Position numbers and translations under genes: made by a program. 64,000 nucleotides of DNA from Paracyclopina nana (Eukaryota > Arthropoda > Copepoda > Cyclopoida > Cyclopettidae): assembly GCA_019096065.1 (NCBI GenBank), contig JAGUCH010000008.1, positions 5,709,001 through 5,773,000 of the forward strand, read 5' to 3'. Under the pieces are notes generated by a model. The model worked only from the letters and a program-made list of their open reading frames with translations, was not told where the DNA came from and did not search any database. This document shows, in pieces, positions 46,996-59,508 of the stretch. Each line of letters starts with the position of its first letter. Positions within the stretch are counted from its first letter, which is position 1.

Positions 46996-48478
46996 TATAT
47001 TACATTGTAGCATTTGCATGCATGTGTTTTATCTCGGTATTTCAGTGGCAGTTAATGCACACTTCATTTTGGACGGCAGCTGTTACTTGAATTGAGCAGG
47101 TTCAAATAATCAGGTCAAGCTGATTATTGAAGAAGATTGCTATTGCTCAAAATGACGTTCATTTTCAGCAGCTGCTAGCTGCTTTTGTGTTCTATCTCAT
47201 ATACCTTAGCTGTTTATCTCTAGCGCAAGTCAAGAAGTCAACTTCTGTCGCACATGTTACACTGGCAGTAATTGGCCTTTATTACCTGCATGCCTTGGCA
47301 GAATCAAGTACTTATTTTTCCATTCCCCTTAATACATTGCTTACTGCCAATCACGGCAAGATTTTGGACGCACAATGATGTGATGTTCATCTATAGACAC
47401 AATATGAGACTTTGAAAATAAAATGTCGTCTAAGCACGAAACTTGAAAAACAATATTTATGCTGAAATTGTTCGATTTCCAAGGTAGTACGTTCTTGTGC
47501 TGACCGCTTTGACCTGTCAATTAAAAGTTGAGATCATTACTGATCCTCCTTGAAAGTGGAAGAAAACAAGTTGTTTTTCCCCTCCATTCATTTTCGAGTG
47601 ACCACAAAATCAACAGTACATATCAAGATGACGATCAAAGTTCTCTTGGCCAGACAGTTCACCACCAACTGTAATTTTTTCCTATGATCAACTTCCACGA
47701 ACTTTTTAAGTTAATATATTGCGTGGTTTACTCAATGGCATCAAGCACAAGCAGATGTTGGCTGCTCATCAGCTGCAAGTAAAGACAATCAGAGTAACTC
47801 AAGCGTGATAAGCATCAGATTTTCAGCTCCACCTTTGAAAATTCATTCATGAAAATTGAACCGAGAAAAGTAGTTCACACACGCCCTTTCAAAATGAGCC
47901 GCACTATGGGGGAAATCTGATGAAAAACAGCCATGAGATAAAGCACTGACAATCTTGGAAAAATTAAGCAGGTACAAAAAGTGCAAACTGAGATTGACGA
48001 TTATTGATGCATATCTTCGTTATGCTTAATTTTGTTTGCCAACTGCCTTTTAACGAGTTTTGGAGGCTTGCTTGAAATGTGGCTTGAATTCCTAGCATTG
48101 ACATTGCTACATCATTAGTGGTTTGAAAACATAAATCTAGCCTTATCGAGTGGAATTAAAAAATGTAAAGAGGGTCAGTATCTTCAGCTTCTTCTATGGA
48201 AGATATGAAAAATCCATTAACGCAATGCTGCCATAGCACGTGTTTTGCAGAAGCTGCAACAGCAATGAATTCTGCTATCAGTATGTCAGTTGATATTGCT
48301 AACTGATGGACAACCAAGTACCAACCCCATTGCATTGATGGTCAGGACTTGCCGAGCAACAATTTATATCAGCCCACAAAAAATACTCTTACCCTAATGG
48401 AATTTTTCCACGATTGTACTACAATGGTTGTTTATTGTTGTTTTCACAGGTTTTTTATTTATGGGACACTACAAATTT

Positions 48479-48689
48479 AGGCCGTTCTCATATTGCCGGA
48501 AAAAGCTAAGCTAAGGTGAAAATAGCTAAGCTAAGGTAAAAATAGCTAAGCAAACGCTCAACATTTCAAGCAAAGTAGCTGCTTTTTGTGAATGTTGAGC
48601 GAAATAACCGGTTTTCGTTGCATAATTTTTACCTTAGCTTAGCTAATTTTACCTTAGCTTAGCTTTTTCCGGCAATATGAGAACGGCCT
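48479..48689. mobile_element. Family C MITE copy with AGCTAAGCTAAGGT repeats
   Basis: This 211-bp element has ends AGGCCGTTCTCATATTGCCGG and the exact complement on the right. The arms contain two direct copies each of AGCTAAGCTAAGGT. TA flanks the GG...CC boundaries; a clean 3-bp duplication is not seen here. Confidence 0.75.
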
Positions 48690-48739
48690 AAAGTAAATAA
48701 TTTGGCAAAACTAGTGCGTAGATTTTTTTGACAAAATTA

Positions 48740-48975
48740 GCATTTTTGGCTAAATGGACAATTATATAGCTAGAATGCACAATTTTGACAAAATGGACCA
48801 TTTTTGGCTAAAATAAACCATTTTTGACTAAAATGAACCATTTTTGACTAAAATGAACCATTTTTGACTAATATGAACCACTTTTGACTAAAATGAACCA
48901 CTTTTGACTAAAATGAACCATTTTCGAATAAATTGAACCATTTTCGACTAAAATGAACCATTTTCGACTAAAATT
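48740..48975. repeat. 20-bp tandem array, first block
   Basis: The unit AAAATGAACCATTTTTGACT repeats with period 20 about eleven times; the first copies are the most diverged. Both halves of the unit contain ATTTT/AAAAT, giving weak self-complementarity. Confidence 0.85.
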
Positions 48976-49531
48976 AAAGCGCTGGATGTACGTAGTTCAC
49001 TCGATGCCTTAGGAATAAGAACGGTTAATCAATTAGAAGTGGAAATCTTGACCGGCCAGCCTGCAGGGGCGTCACAAAAACAGAAATTTACATCATAAAA
49101 ATTTTTAATTTTTGTATAGTCTTGAAAAATATCCAAATATCATTTAGTTGAAAAATATTTTTTTCAGTGGTAATTTTCATTTTTTAATAGTCCTTTGGGA
49201 TGAGCTTGATTTTATTGAACTGCTGATTGACTTAGTTGAGGCTTTGCAATTTGTAAAGCCTTTTAACCTTAAAATGTGAGTAAAAACTAAAACAATGGAG
49301 CAGTGCCATTCTAGAACTAGCAATATAACAGAAAATTCAATGTAAAGTGAAAAGTAAAGTCACTTTCTTAAGTTATTCTTTTGTTAAAAGCCTTAAAAAT
49401 ATAAGCACAAAGATGGTTTCCACTTATGCCATAGCTACTTTGAGCGCACGCTTCCTCAAAAACCGAGATCGTCCGTTCTTATTCTCTAGGCAGTGAGTGA
49501 CGTCACTGACTAACACGTACATACAGGTCTT
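48976..49531. other. Unique spacer between the two 20-bp arrays
   Basis: About 555 bp of AT-rich sequence with no recognised gene, lying between two blocks of the same tandem unit in the same orientation. Confidence 0.5.
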
Positions 49532-49699
49532 TAACTAAAATGAATCATTTTCGACTAAAATGAACCATTTTTGACTAATATGAACCACTTTTGACTAATA
49601 TGAACCACTTTTGACTAAAATGAACAATTTTAATGACTAAAATGACATTTTTGACTAAAATGAACCATTTTTGACTAGAATGAACCATTTTTGGCTAAC
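49532..49699. repeat. 20-bp tandem array, second block
   Basis: The same AAAATGAACCATTTTTGACT unit as at 48740, about eight copies, with some copies one or two bases off period. Confidence 0.85.
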
Positions 49700-51195
49700 T
49701 TTAGGCCTAGAGAACAGCTCAGCATCAAATGGCCTCTTTAAGGAATTCGTTCAAGACACACATAGGATGACTCTGCTCTAGTCAAGGTATTTAGGATGGT
49801 GGGGAAATAACCCTTTTATGTGTTTGATCTTTGCTAAAAATCATTGCTGAACATGATGCCGCTACCAATTTTACTGGAGACTTTGTAGTTTGCGTGATGC
49901 GTAAGCCAAGAAGCTTTTTGCATAAATGACCCACGGCTATATCCCCCCTTTGTAATTTGGACGAATGCACACACCAGTCTTGTGCATGGATCTCAAATCT
50001 CGGAATCGGTTGTGTGATTGGACTTCAGAGCTTCCAATTTTACGAGTAGTAATGATCCTGAGAACTGGCCCCAAGGGCTAGACAAAGATATACCAAACGG
50101 AATCTTCGATTTGGACCCACCGCCAACTCGTCTCCACACACCAATTTTTAATGATGGGACCTTTAAAATTGCATTTATTTCCTACATTGGTTGAAAAAAG
50201 CCTTGCACTACTAGATATCGCCAGATGCAGAATTTTGAAAGTTTTCCTCGTGAATCGTGGTTTCCCCTATTCTATTGCAATATTGGCAGATGTTGGAAAT
50301 GCAAATTATTTGAAAGCGTCGAAAGGATTGTTTGAATAGAAGGTAAAATCCCATATAGCATGCAAGAATAAGTTGGTACGAATGGTATAGGCAAAAATGA
50401 GTAGTTCACCTACGCACATTATATCAAAATGTTGAAAAAAAACTTTTCTTCATATTCCAGTATTTCAATAGTATCTACTGTGAAAGCTTAACAAAAAAGT
50501 GAATAAATTTGGAAAAAGTTTTCATTTCTTATCGGACTTCCTCATAAAAAATCGCACCTCAATGAATAGTGAAAAAAGCCCTTTGTGCTAATTATACTTC
50601 AAATATGAGCTTGACACAAGTAAGGTTGCGTGAAAATTGGCTCAATCTTTGCGCTGAGCAAAGTTCTCGCGCAATCTAGAAAATTCTCAGGGCTTTTCTA
50701 TTCGAGACTGAGTACCATTTTTTTGCTTATCCTGCTGCTGTACGCGGCTTGCATGAACCAATTTCCCCTTTTTAATGACAGCATGCAGCTTCTCAGAAAA
50801 GAAGCATGGCTTCATTTTTTTGGCTTGGCGGTGAAGTTTTCGTCGATCTCAATATTGGCAGATTGAGAATAGTTTTTTCGTTGTCACGTGCAAATAGCAT
50901 TAACTGTTTTGCAAGATGGGCCTAGACTGCACTACTGCCAGTCAAAGTTACGTGGTGCAAGGCACAGAAAAAAGCACACTGTAAAAGGGCCTTCAGAGGT
51001 AGCAGCAGTGCAATATGCTCTTTTCGTGCCGTGATAAGCTCCTTTGCGCATTGAAAGGGACTTTCAGTAGTGAACAGCAACGTTTGTGGCTCACACCAAC
51101 TTTTATTGTACAAAAACTGGCGAAGAACAAAGTAAATTAGTAAGTTTTCGAATATTCAAGCTAAAAGATTACTTATAGCAGCATAAATATCTTTC
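49700..51195. other. Upstream region of the coiled-coil gene
   Basis: No exon recognised in about 1.5 kb of AT-rich sequence. Confidence 0.5.
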
Positions 51196-51204
51196 TATAT
51201 AAAA
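51196..51204 (+). promoter_or_regulatory. Candidate TATA box for coiled-coil exon 1a
   Basis: TATATAAAA lies about 120 bp upstream of the exon 1a ATG. Several upstream ATGs and an acceptor-like TTTTCAG at about 51285-51290 mean the 5' UTR could be spliced. Confidence 0.35.
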
Positions 51205-51325
51205 CATAGTCAACTATGTTACCCAGCAAATGAAATGAATAAGATTTCCATTTTAATTTCATAGCAAGATAAACGATCTTCATTTTCAGGGATGCATGGT
51301 GATTAAGGCTTGATTTGAAAGCGTG

Positions 51326-54300
51326 ATGGATTTGACGGCAAAATTAGCCCAGTTAGAAAGTCAGCTGAAAGAGCACGAGTCAAAGTTGGCGGCCGAGCAG
51401 AAATCTCGGCTCGAATCCGAGCAGCGGTTGCAGGCTCAACTGGAGGCGTCGAAACGAGATGAAGAGGAGCAAAAGCGGTTGCGCAAATTGATGCAAGAAA
51501 ACGAGGAGCGGATGCGAAAAGAGATCGAAGAAAGAGAAAAAGAGCTAGAACGCGAAAAGCGAGAGAAAGAGACGACGCTGAGATTGCTCAAACAAAAGGA
51601 AGATCAAATATCTGATTTAATTAGCAACCGGTGAGTCGATCCACGTCGATTGTAGTAACTCGGCTAAAACTCCAAAAAAGGATGGCAGCAAAAAATGAGG
51701 TTTTCTTTCTGATTGTTTTTGAACTGGACTGCATTCTTCTTCGTAGACTCTGTCCATTTTCAGTAGGTAGAACCCAAAAGCACGTGTGAATACATAACAA
51801 CATTAGTATACTGCTATAACTTACTCAAGAAAAGGGAGATCCTTGCATACTATTGGAATTGAAGTACTATTGACATTTTGAGTTTTGTAGTGTCTAGAGA
51901 TAACTTTTGGAAACTCGGTAGTTTAAAATGAATCAACAGAAGAGAGAGACTTGATTATTTTTTTGTATTTTAGTTTCACAAAAGCATTGCCAAAAAATTA
52001 AATAAATAGAGCATAAGTTCTGCGAGTTTCTTCATTACGGAGGCAAATGCATATTGCATGACTTCTCAGTGCTATAAAAGGATACAAGCATAAATAACAT
52101 TCAGTCAAATGCTGTCACTGTGTCAAAGGCTGAAAAAAGGCTGAATGGCTATTCTTCTCCTCTATTTCTTGCCTTTAATTGACATTGGCTTGCATAAATA
52201 CCAAGGTTCAACCAGTTAGGTAACTTGGCTATTTGTGGTTATGTAGGCCTAACTTACTTTTAGGTAATTGAGTTGTCAGTCATCTGGTTATGACATAGGT
52301 CTGAGAAATGAGGCCGAAAAGTCCAAACCAGTCGCACTAAGAAGTGTGAAAGACGTTACAATCATAGCATGCAATTAATGATTATTGCCACCATCAATGA
52401 CAAAGTGTACTAGCTGGAGCTTTAGGAAAGTTTACTTCACCAAAACCTGAATTAGAAAAAGCAGATTTGAAAATAAAATCTTTCAATTTCAGCTGAGGAG
52501 ACTGAAAGAAAAATTGAGGGAGTTTCATCAAGTTTCATACACATGCAAGTTGATTCACTTTAGAAAGCTAGTTGAACCAAACATTTACTTTAGGCACTTT
52601 TAAAACTCAAATGCATCAATCTAGCAAAAACTTGATTTATTTCTGAGGATCTCAATCTTTTTTCACTTAGTAATATTTGTTCAAATGAAAGGTAAGGAAC
52701 TATGTAAAAATGCTTGCTACCCAGTTGAGTCTGGATTCAAACTGGCTAGCATACTGGATCAAGATCTCAACTGGAACATGGATCCATGCTAAAACTATAA
52801 GAGAGCCTTAATCACCACCTTAACAAATTAGCAAAACGTTGAAAGACATCTAAAAGCATGGCTAGCAAAAAGGAGGTAGAACAAGTCAACATGATGGCCC
52901 AGCTCTTAACGCTGCAAGAGAGGCTTGCTGAGCAAGAGGTGAAATTGGATGAGAGTTTGAAAAAAGAAGAATTGCTGACTAAAAACCTGGAGGAGCAGAA
53001 AAAAGTTACGATAGAGTTAAAAGAGGATATCCAAGCAAAAGATCAAGCTTTAAAACTTGCTGAAGAAAGACTTAAGGCTTACGAGTAAGTTTTTACCCCC
53101 AAAATCTTACACAAATCCTGATGCTTCCATTTTTCAGCAAAGTACCATTTTTTTCATTTTTTTGCAGCAGGGAATTTTTTGATAGCAGCAAGCATCCCTA
53201 AATCTAATCAAGAGTGATGCATGAGTTGTAAATAGTTCAACTTTACTCATCATTTGTTATTCATGAAAACCAATTTCAACTCCTTTCAATTGCAGGTCTG
53301 TGGAACCATCAATTATCTCGAGTAGGGTAAGCTACTTTACGAAAGTTACATTTATGTAAGCTCTTACATCAGATGAATAGAGATAATACGTTGTTATGAC
53401 CGCCTGTAATTCTGTGAAAACTGGACCTGACCAAAAACAAAACAATTGGGCAATTTGGAAAGCTTTTGATTGCCTGTCGCAGTCAACAAAATATAATCGT
53501 TGCTTGACTCTTTTTGGCATCATATTACAAACTATTTTACTAAAATACGTAAAAGCTTCAAGGCATATTTAGTCGCTTCTGAATCAGGCCAGGGCCATCC
53601 ACTATGACAATTCTAGACGGAAGTATGCAAATTAATTCACCTAACTTATTTTAGTTCTTTCGTCGTCATTTGTGTGGTGGCGCTTATGCTGCTTGCTTCA
53701 ATGAAAAAGCGGGAAATTCAAATTTTGATTTAAGCACCATTTTTTTAGCGCTCGAGTAGGAGGAGCCTTTTAATCGGCTTTACCAGACATGGAATTTTTA
53801 ATTCAAAAATTGCTTAAACGTGGCGTTTTCTATCATCTGACAGCTTTTTCATGAAACTCACGATTCATAGAACTCTACTTTTTTCGTCAGAATCCCTTCC
53901 ATAGCATAGTACATCATAAATAATCTTGAATCAGGCATCAATTTGAATTTTTTGAGATATGATCTGATATTAGGCAAAAACACGGAAATTTGCACTGAAA
54001 ATAAAGCCATTTGTGTGATTGCTTTTTTTACTACTTCGTACATTGACGGTAACCTTGAAGATTTCGATTGATGCCAAAAAAAAAATCGGACTGCAAAGTT
54101 TCAATGAAAGCGCAAAAAGCTAATTGGAGCTAACTCAATTGCACTTTTAAAAAAATTATCTGATTTTTAACAAAAACAGGAAATTGCTTGCACTGCAAAT
54201 GAAGCCATTTGTGTGATTGCTTTTTTTACATGGTAACCTTGAAGATTTCGAATGATCCGCAAAAAAATCGGAAAGTCTGCAAAGTCTCAATTTTACTAAC

Positions 54301-56780
54301 GCTTTGGTATTTTCACCGAGGACTAATTAATAAATAAACCTGTCTCTGGTAAGATTTGCTCAAAATTACGCTCCAAAAGCAAACAACAACTGCAGAAGAT
54401 TGATTCATGATTTGACTTTTTGTTGTCGTTCTTCCGTGAAAGGGCTCTTGGGAAATGGCTGGCTTTTTTGGCAAAGCCAAGTGACGAACTATTGACGTTT
54501 TATTGTAATGGCCCTGAAGTACGACACTCCATTACAGCAGTTATATGGTAGGAGCGAAATTTCGTGCCTCCACTAAATTGGGCTGAGGCGCAGGAATGGC
54601 TTAATGCTGCTGCTACCAGCTTTCAAGGGCATAAAACTAGGTACACTACAAGGGCGTTCTCATATCGCAGTTTGGTCTAACCAAAACTGATTTTAGTTAA
54701 ACCACGCTGACACTGGTTAAACTAAACACTACAAGAATGCTGACTTTTGTCCGGACAAAAGTCGTTTGGTCTAACCAGTATCAGTTTTGGTTAAACTAAA
54801 ATGCAATATGAGAACGCCCTACAGTAGCATATAGAAAGGAAATGATTGCTCCTAAACAAATAGCTCCATTATAAGCAGTGAGTACAACTGCTTCAAAATA
54901 AGAGAGATTTGATATCTTGCTTAATTAATATATTATTTAAATATGAAAGGAGCAAATTCTTGATTTTTCAGAAAAGCTCAGTGGCCGAGTCTACGAGGCC
55001 TTGTGAATGCTTCGAAACGGGCTTTCAAGCTTGTGTCCTGTATCCCAAAGAGTATTGCAATTGCTCATCTTCGTGTACCTTTGTCAGAGACTATTTGGCT
55101 GGTGCCCACCACGACCACGTGGAAGTGATCTCCATGAGATCTTACTCTGGAATCATGACCCCGGTCAACGGAGAAGCGGGAGAAGCTGACGGAAATGTGA
55201 ATAGTGCCAAGTTGCTGAACGGGACGTTACAGGTAAAATAGTGCTTTCTAAAATAATGCGATGTTCATCTACAAAGCTAAATAAATCGTTTTTCTCTTCA
55301 AATCGAAACTTTTTATGCGGAAAGTCCTTTCTTATGAAATCACAAAATACAAAATAACAAAATAATAAAATTCATTTTATAGCTGATTTGGTTCGACGAG
55401 ATTTTTGCATACCGAGAAGAAACAAGACCCAAATTGCCAGCTTTCAGTTTGGCTTGCATCTCCTTTTACCCTGAAATTGCAGAATAAAAGGCAAAGAACC
55501 ACGCATACGATTTATCTTGGCTTGGTAGATGAACACAGCCTAAATGGCTACCATATGTATCTGAGTTCGTATTTCTGACTACCAAATGTGTTACAGACCT
55601 TAGAATGCAAATTTGGCCATAAAGTTGAGGAGGGCGCGGCTCATTCGTGCAAAACAGTGGTATACTACTTTAAAATGCATCCAAACATATGATTTTTTTG
55701 TCTTAAAATTGTGTTGGCAAGTGCTTTCTTTCTGCAATGGCAGTTTGCAGTGCTGAGAGCAGGGCCTGGATAAAGGCAAAACCAGACCACACGAATGGCA
55801 TTCATCAGATATGCAGTGCTGCATTCTATTCAAGTTAATGCGGTGTTCATCTACTGAAAAAAATATTTTGATTGCATTTGTCATCAACAGCTTAAGAAAC
55901 TTAAGAAAACACTTTTTATTTGCATAATTGTTAGTCTACAATTCTACTGAGAATGATTGTGCATTTAGGCAAAATTGGGTCTGAAGTCAATCAAAATGGA
56001 GTAGGAATTAAATTGCAGCTCTTATCTTCAAAGCAATGTTCGAGTGCTGCTAAGGCCTCTTTTGCGGTCACCATTCATCTTTCAGTCTACTGTTTCATTC
56101 ACTGAACATGCACAAAATGGCAATAGGCATGACATTATTATTATATATGTCGCGAAGCAAGGGGCTCGGCAAAATTAATGCAAAAAGTTAGTAAATGCAA
56201 TCATCAGTGTATCAATGCTAATAATAAAAATCAGTCCTGTCGTTTGACCTTATAATATGCATTTTGCCTAAGCTACGATGTTCATCCACTAAAAACTATA
56301 CAACATTAGCAATACATTTTTGTGTGAAGTCAATCTTTTGGCACCGCTAAAGTGAATAAAGAGACTCGATTGTCACCTCAGGTCCTTTCGTGTAGATCGA
56401 AAGCTCATGCGTAGATTTCACTGAAAGCTTAATGTTTAATGCCTTTTTAGGACCTGAGCCGGAGGCGAAAATCAGGCATGAGTCTTCTCCAGCCACCAAG
56501 CACCAGCCTGACTTTCAGGTCGACTCCATCGCCAACGTCATCCACAACTTCTTCCTCATCCGGAGCTTCAAAGCTGAACAACTCTGGCACGAGGAGCAGG
56601 AAGAGCAGCAAAGACAGCAATGCTTCATCTTCCTTCGGCGTGAGCAAAAAGAAAGCAGCAACCTCTGAAAGCCTCAAAGGAGCCTCATCTAAGCCCTTGA
56701 AAAACAATAACGTTCCTAAGAGTACCACTGCGACCATCGATGATGCCCCTTTGGAAGAGTTCGAGAACATTGAAAAATAA
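51326..56780 (+). CDS. Coiled-coil protein, isoform with first exon 1a
   Basis: I do not recognise the family. Exons are 51326-51630, 53296-53326, 54972-55232 and 56451-56780, giving about 308 residues. Exon 1a (about 102 residues) is an almost pure charged coiled coil (LAQLESQLKEHESKLAAEQK onward). The 31-bp exon adds SVEPSIISSR. The third coding exon is Cys-rich (CECFETGFQAC, CNCSSSC) and the last is Ser/Lys-rich and disordered, ending APLEEFENIEK. Exon 1a ends CG/GTGAGT and leaves phase 2, completed by the G that opens 53296. An in-frame TGA lies upstream of the ATG, so this is a true N-terminus unless spliced otherwise. The poly(A) signal AATAAA overlaps the stop. A role as an oligomerising scaffold is a guess from the coiled coil alone. 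Confidence 0.75.
52796..52803 (+). promoter_or_regulatory. Candidate TATA box for coiled-coil exon 1b
   Basis: TATAAGAG lies 62 bp upstream of the exon 1b ATG, which would give a start site near 52826 and a 5' UTR of about 30 nt. Confidence 0.35.
52858..56780 (+). CDS. Coiled-coil protein, isoform with alternative first exon 1b
   Basis: An alternative start for the same gene. Exon 1b is 52858-53084 (about 76 residues, MASKKEVEQVNMMAQLLTLQ onward), then the shared exons 53296-53326, 54972-55232 and 56451-56780, giving about 282 residues. It ends GA/GTAAGT in phase 2, the same phase as exon 1a, so either can join the shared exon without a shift. Its sequence lines up with exon 1a (AQL...LE.QL.E.E.KL pattern), which suggests an exon duplication. 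The ATG has a good context (AAAGCATGG). Whether exon 1b is an alternative promoter or a mutually exclusive internal exon cannot be told from DNA alone. Confidence 0.7.
54651..54820. mobile_element. Family C MITE copy in a coiled-coil gene intron
   Basis: This 170-bp element has ends AGGGCGTTCTCATATCGCA and TGCAATATGAGAACGCCCT, with ACA duplicated on both sides. The interior (GGTCTAACCAAAACTGATTT) matches the 39160 copy. It lies about 150 bp before the Cys-rich exon. Confidence 0.85.
55254..55541. repeat. Family A MITE copy in a coiled-coil gene intron
   Basis: Ends are AATAATGCGATGTTCATCTA and TAGATGAACACAGCCT, about 288 bp apart, longer than the usual 160. It begins about 21 bp after the donor of the Cys-rich exon. 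Another lone family A end is near 55838 and another near 56277. Confidence 0.55.
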
Positions 56781-56781
56781 A
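56776..56781 (+). terminator. Poly(A) signal of the coiled-coil gene, overlapping its stop codon
   Basis: The end of the frame reads GAA AAA TAA A, so AATAAA (56776-56781) contains the stop TAA. This is the same arrangement as in the carboxylesterase gene. Confidence 0.6.
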
Positions 56782-59508
56782 CTACTACTATGTAAATACT
56801 CTAGGTTAGTAATCACACAGTAACGGGTAACTTTCAAGGATTATAGTTGGTCATGAACAGCCCGCTGTAGTAGTAGCAGTAGAAGTAAGCTGGCTCCTGT
56901 TGTCTTGTGTTTTTTCTTGATTAACTTTTGTGGCCATGGCCATGGAGTAGGAGAAGCCGGTGGAAGCTAGAAAATGGCACCTTCCATCGGAAAGCTCCCC
57001 TGGCACGCGATTGCTTTCAAGCGCGAGGTTGAAAGATTTATTCTTTATTTTTGACAACTGCTGAACTTGTCAAATGAGGCGTTCATCTGATGTGAAAGAT
57101 ACTGCTGTCTTTTTAGGCAATTTTCAGCAGCACATTTTTTTAGAGGAACAAAGGATGCTTATTTATAAGTAGCCTTTCAATAGATAGCCATCCATGTTAA
57201 AATGAAGATAAGAAATTATTTACTTCATGATACTTTGAATGAAGCGCATAATTTTGATTGCTGAAAAAAATACTAATTAAGTGCTTTTTAGTCAGTGGTA
57301 CTTGTTGTAATAATGCAATTGTCATGACTTTCATGTTTTACTCAGCAATCAAAACGTTTTACCGGAAAATCATGAGAAGAATATCGCCAGCAGTGTTTTC
57401 TCCATTCTTTAGAAGATCATTTTCCTGGGCTCCCCCGATATGCTATAATTCATTTTTAGATGAGAAGCTAAGTGCAATCCATTCATTCTTTTCGTTGCTG
57501 ACAGCAAATATACAGAGGACAGAACCTCACCATTTTTGATCTATTTGCCAGCATAAATTCCGCCTTAATAAATGAGAGCAAAAAAATGCCTCGAATCCTG
57601 CAACTTGTTATTTCACAGGGAATCCAGATACCAGGCAAAAAGCAAATTCTAAGCCTGCCTGCCCATCCATTATGATTAATTTTAGGAAGTCTCTTTGAGC
57701 TTTTTATGGACCATCCCCAGCTCCATCCAACCTTTTTGAGAGCTAGCCACGCAGGCATTGCACCATAAATAAACTGGAGGATGATTTTTGCGAGATTGGC
57801 CTCGCAGTTTGGGACCCTTTTCACTTTTTTCGACAAGGCCGATATCTCATTTGGAACTAAAAAAGGAGATGGCATTTTCTTTTCACAAGGGAATTGACTG
57901 CAGCAAAAATATGGACTTGTGTCTTCGCCCCTTTTTGACTTCTTACGCAACAACAACAACACCTTGGCTCAGTCTCGTTTGTTGCCTTTCGAACAAAACT
58001 TTGGCCAATTGGCTTTCTTTTCCTTGATTTGGAGTGGGGATGCCTTTGTGGCAACTTGTTGGCCTCAGTGTTGATTTACGTACTTTTAAACTTGTATTTC
58101 CAACAAATCATGAAGACTGAGCCTTTTTAGGACACTACATTTTTTTTCAAGGAAAATACCAGTAAAATATACACAGTAAAAATGCAAGAGACATTTATTG
58201 CACGTTGACGACATAGAGCAAAAAGAAAGGTTCTAATTAGGTAAAACACCTTTAAAATTGTGTTGTACTATAACCTTTGGTAAATGGTATTTTTAAAAAT
58301 GCTGACACTCGAATAAAATCCTCTAAGCTCATTTTTGTCATTTAGCTGCCGTTTTTTAAGTCAATTAGCAGCCATGCTAGTAGTTTTGTGACTTTTTGTG
58401 CGTGAGAGCTTTTGACTTATTTTGGGGCATGCATCCTCATTACAATAGACATTTACATTGAAATTAAACCCGTAATAGCACAGTTTTCCCCGTGAAAATA
58501 CACATGTAGTGCGTGCAATAAGCTTTTTGAGTGTAGTAGGCTAACATCGATTCCTATAGATATTTCTATGATCATTTGTAATACTTAAAAAAATTGAGAG
58601 GCTCTCTAAAGCTACGAAAAGGCAAAATAAAATATGGATCTCACAGCTTTTGTTGTTTAGTTGATGTAAGCGCCACCTGCTGGTTGCCTTTTTTAATTAT
58701 TTGAAAGTCGGCGCAGCACCAAAGATAGCCAATAGAACCAACAAAAGCTAGGTTAGGCCATTTTTTCACTTTGGAGGGGGAAAACGAATGCTTTCTTATT
58801 TTAAGGCTTTCTTCTTTTCAAAATAGTATCAATAACTGCGATGCAAAGCATCTCTCTGCTTGTCAGATGTCAATTGTGAGTAATTGACATATGAGGCGTA
58901 TTATCCTCATTCTCTATAAAAGCGGGGCAGATGCGGTGTTCATCTACTTTGATGCCCTGGATAATTCCGACATCAATGCGACCATTTTCCTTAATATAAA
59001 GCTCATCATAAAATTAGCCCCAATGACAAGGAATGATGGAAAGGTAGGTAAAAATAAATAAATAGGATAATTTTCCGTTTGATGGCTAAATTGGGCTGAT
59101 GATACAAAGCTGAATAAAAAATGTCAACCAAAAACTAAGCGTCAAATTGGATGAAAACTATAGGCTAGTCAAAAAATTGCATGAAAGAGTTTGTAGAGGG
59201 TCCTAACCAAAAAAAAAGTTAAGCGAGGTATCTAGCTTTACTAAACTGAGCTCTATCTTTAGAGTACACCTTAACAATGATATTTGTCCGCCCAGCAGTT
59301 ATTTAGCTATTTGCCTCCAAAGTACCAAGCTCAGCTTCCTCCAACTTTGATATAATGAAATTGGCCAGCATGGTGTGTGATTTGTAATGATAGTACTTTT
59401 CAGTTTTGCTTGATATCAGAGTTTCCTATCAAAGTGCAGCAGATGAACACCCCATCACGTAGTACAAAGGGTTGGAGGTGGCATTATCAAATATAGTATG
59501 CGCTGTGT
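56782..59508. other. Intergenic DNA between coiled-coil and mAChR-A genes
   Basis: No gene recognised. Family A ends lie at about 57075 (GAGGCGTTCATCT), 58931 (ATGCGGTGTTCATCTA) and 59441 (AGATGAACACCCCAT); the last two could bound a longer element. The two genes are tail to tail here. Confidence 0.5.

Larger units (their letters stand above)
41173..48478. other. Gene-poor region holding MITE copies A, B and C
   Basis: About 7 kb without a convincing gene. The recognisable content is the MITE copies listed separately and family A relics near 41930. Longest open frames here show no family resemblance. Confidence 0.5.

Noticed and set aside
57483-57962. 159-codon minus-strand open frame
   Set aside because: Composition is random-like (many Lys, Phe, Trp, Cys), no domain, and it lies in AT-rich intergenic sequence.
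58931-59455. Possible 525-bp family A element bounded by TTCATCTA and AGATGAAC ends
   Set aside because: The interior does not show the family core clearly, so the two ends may belong to separate relics.
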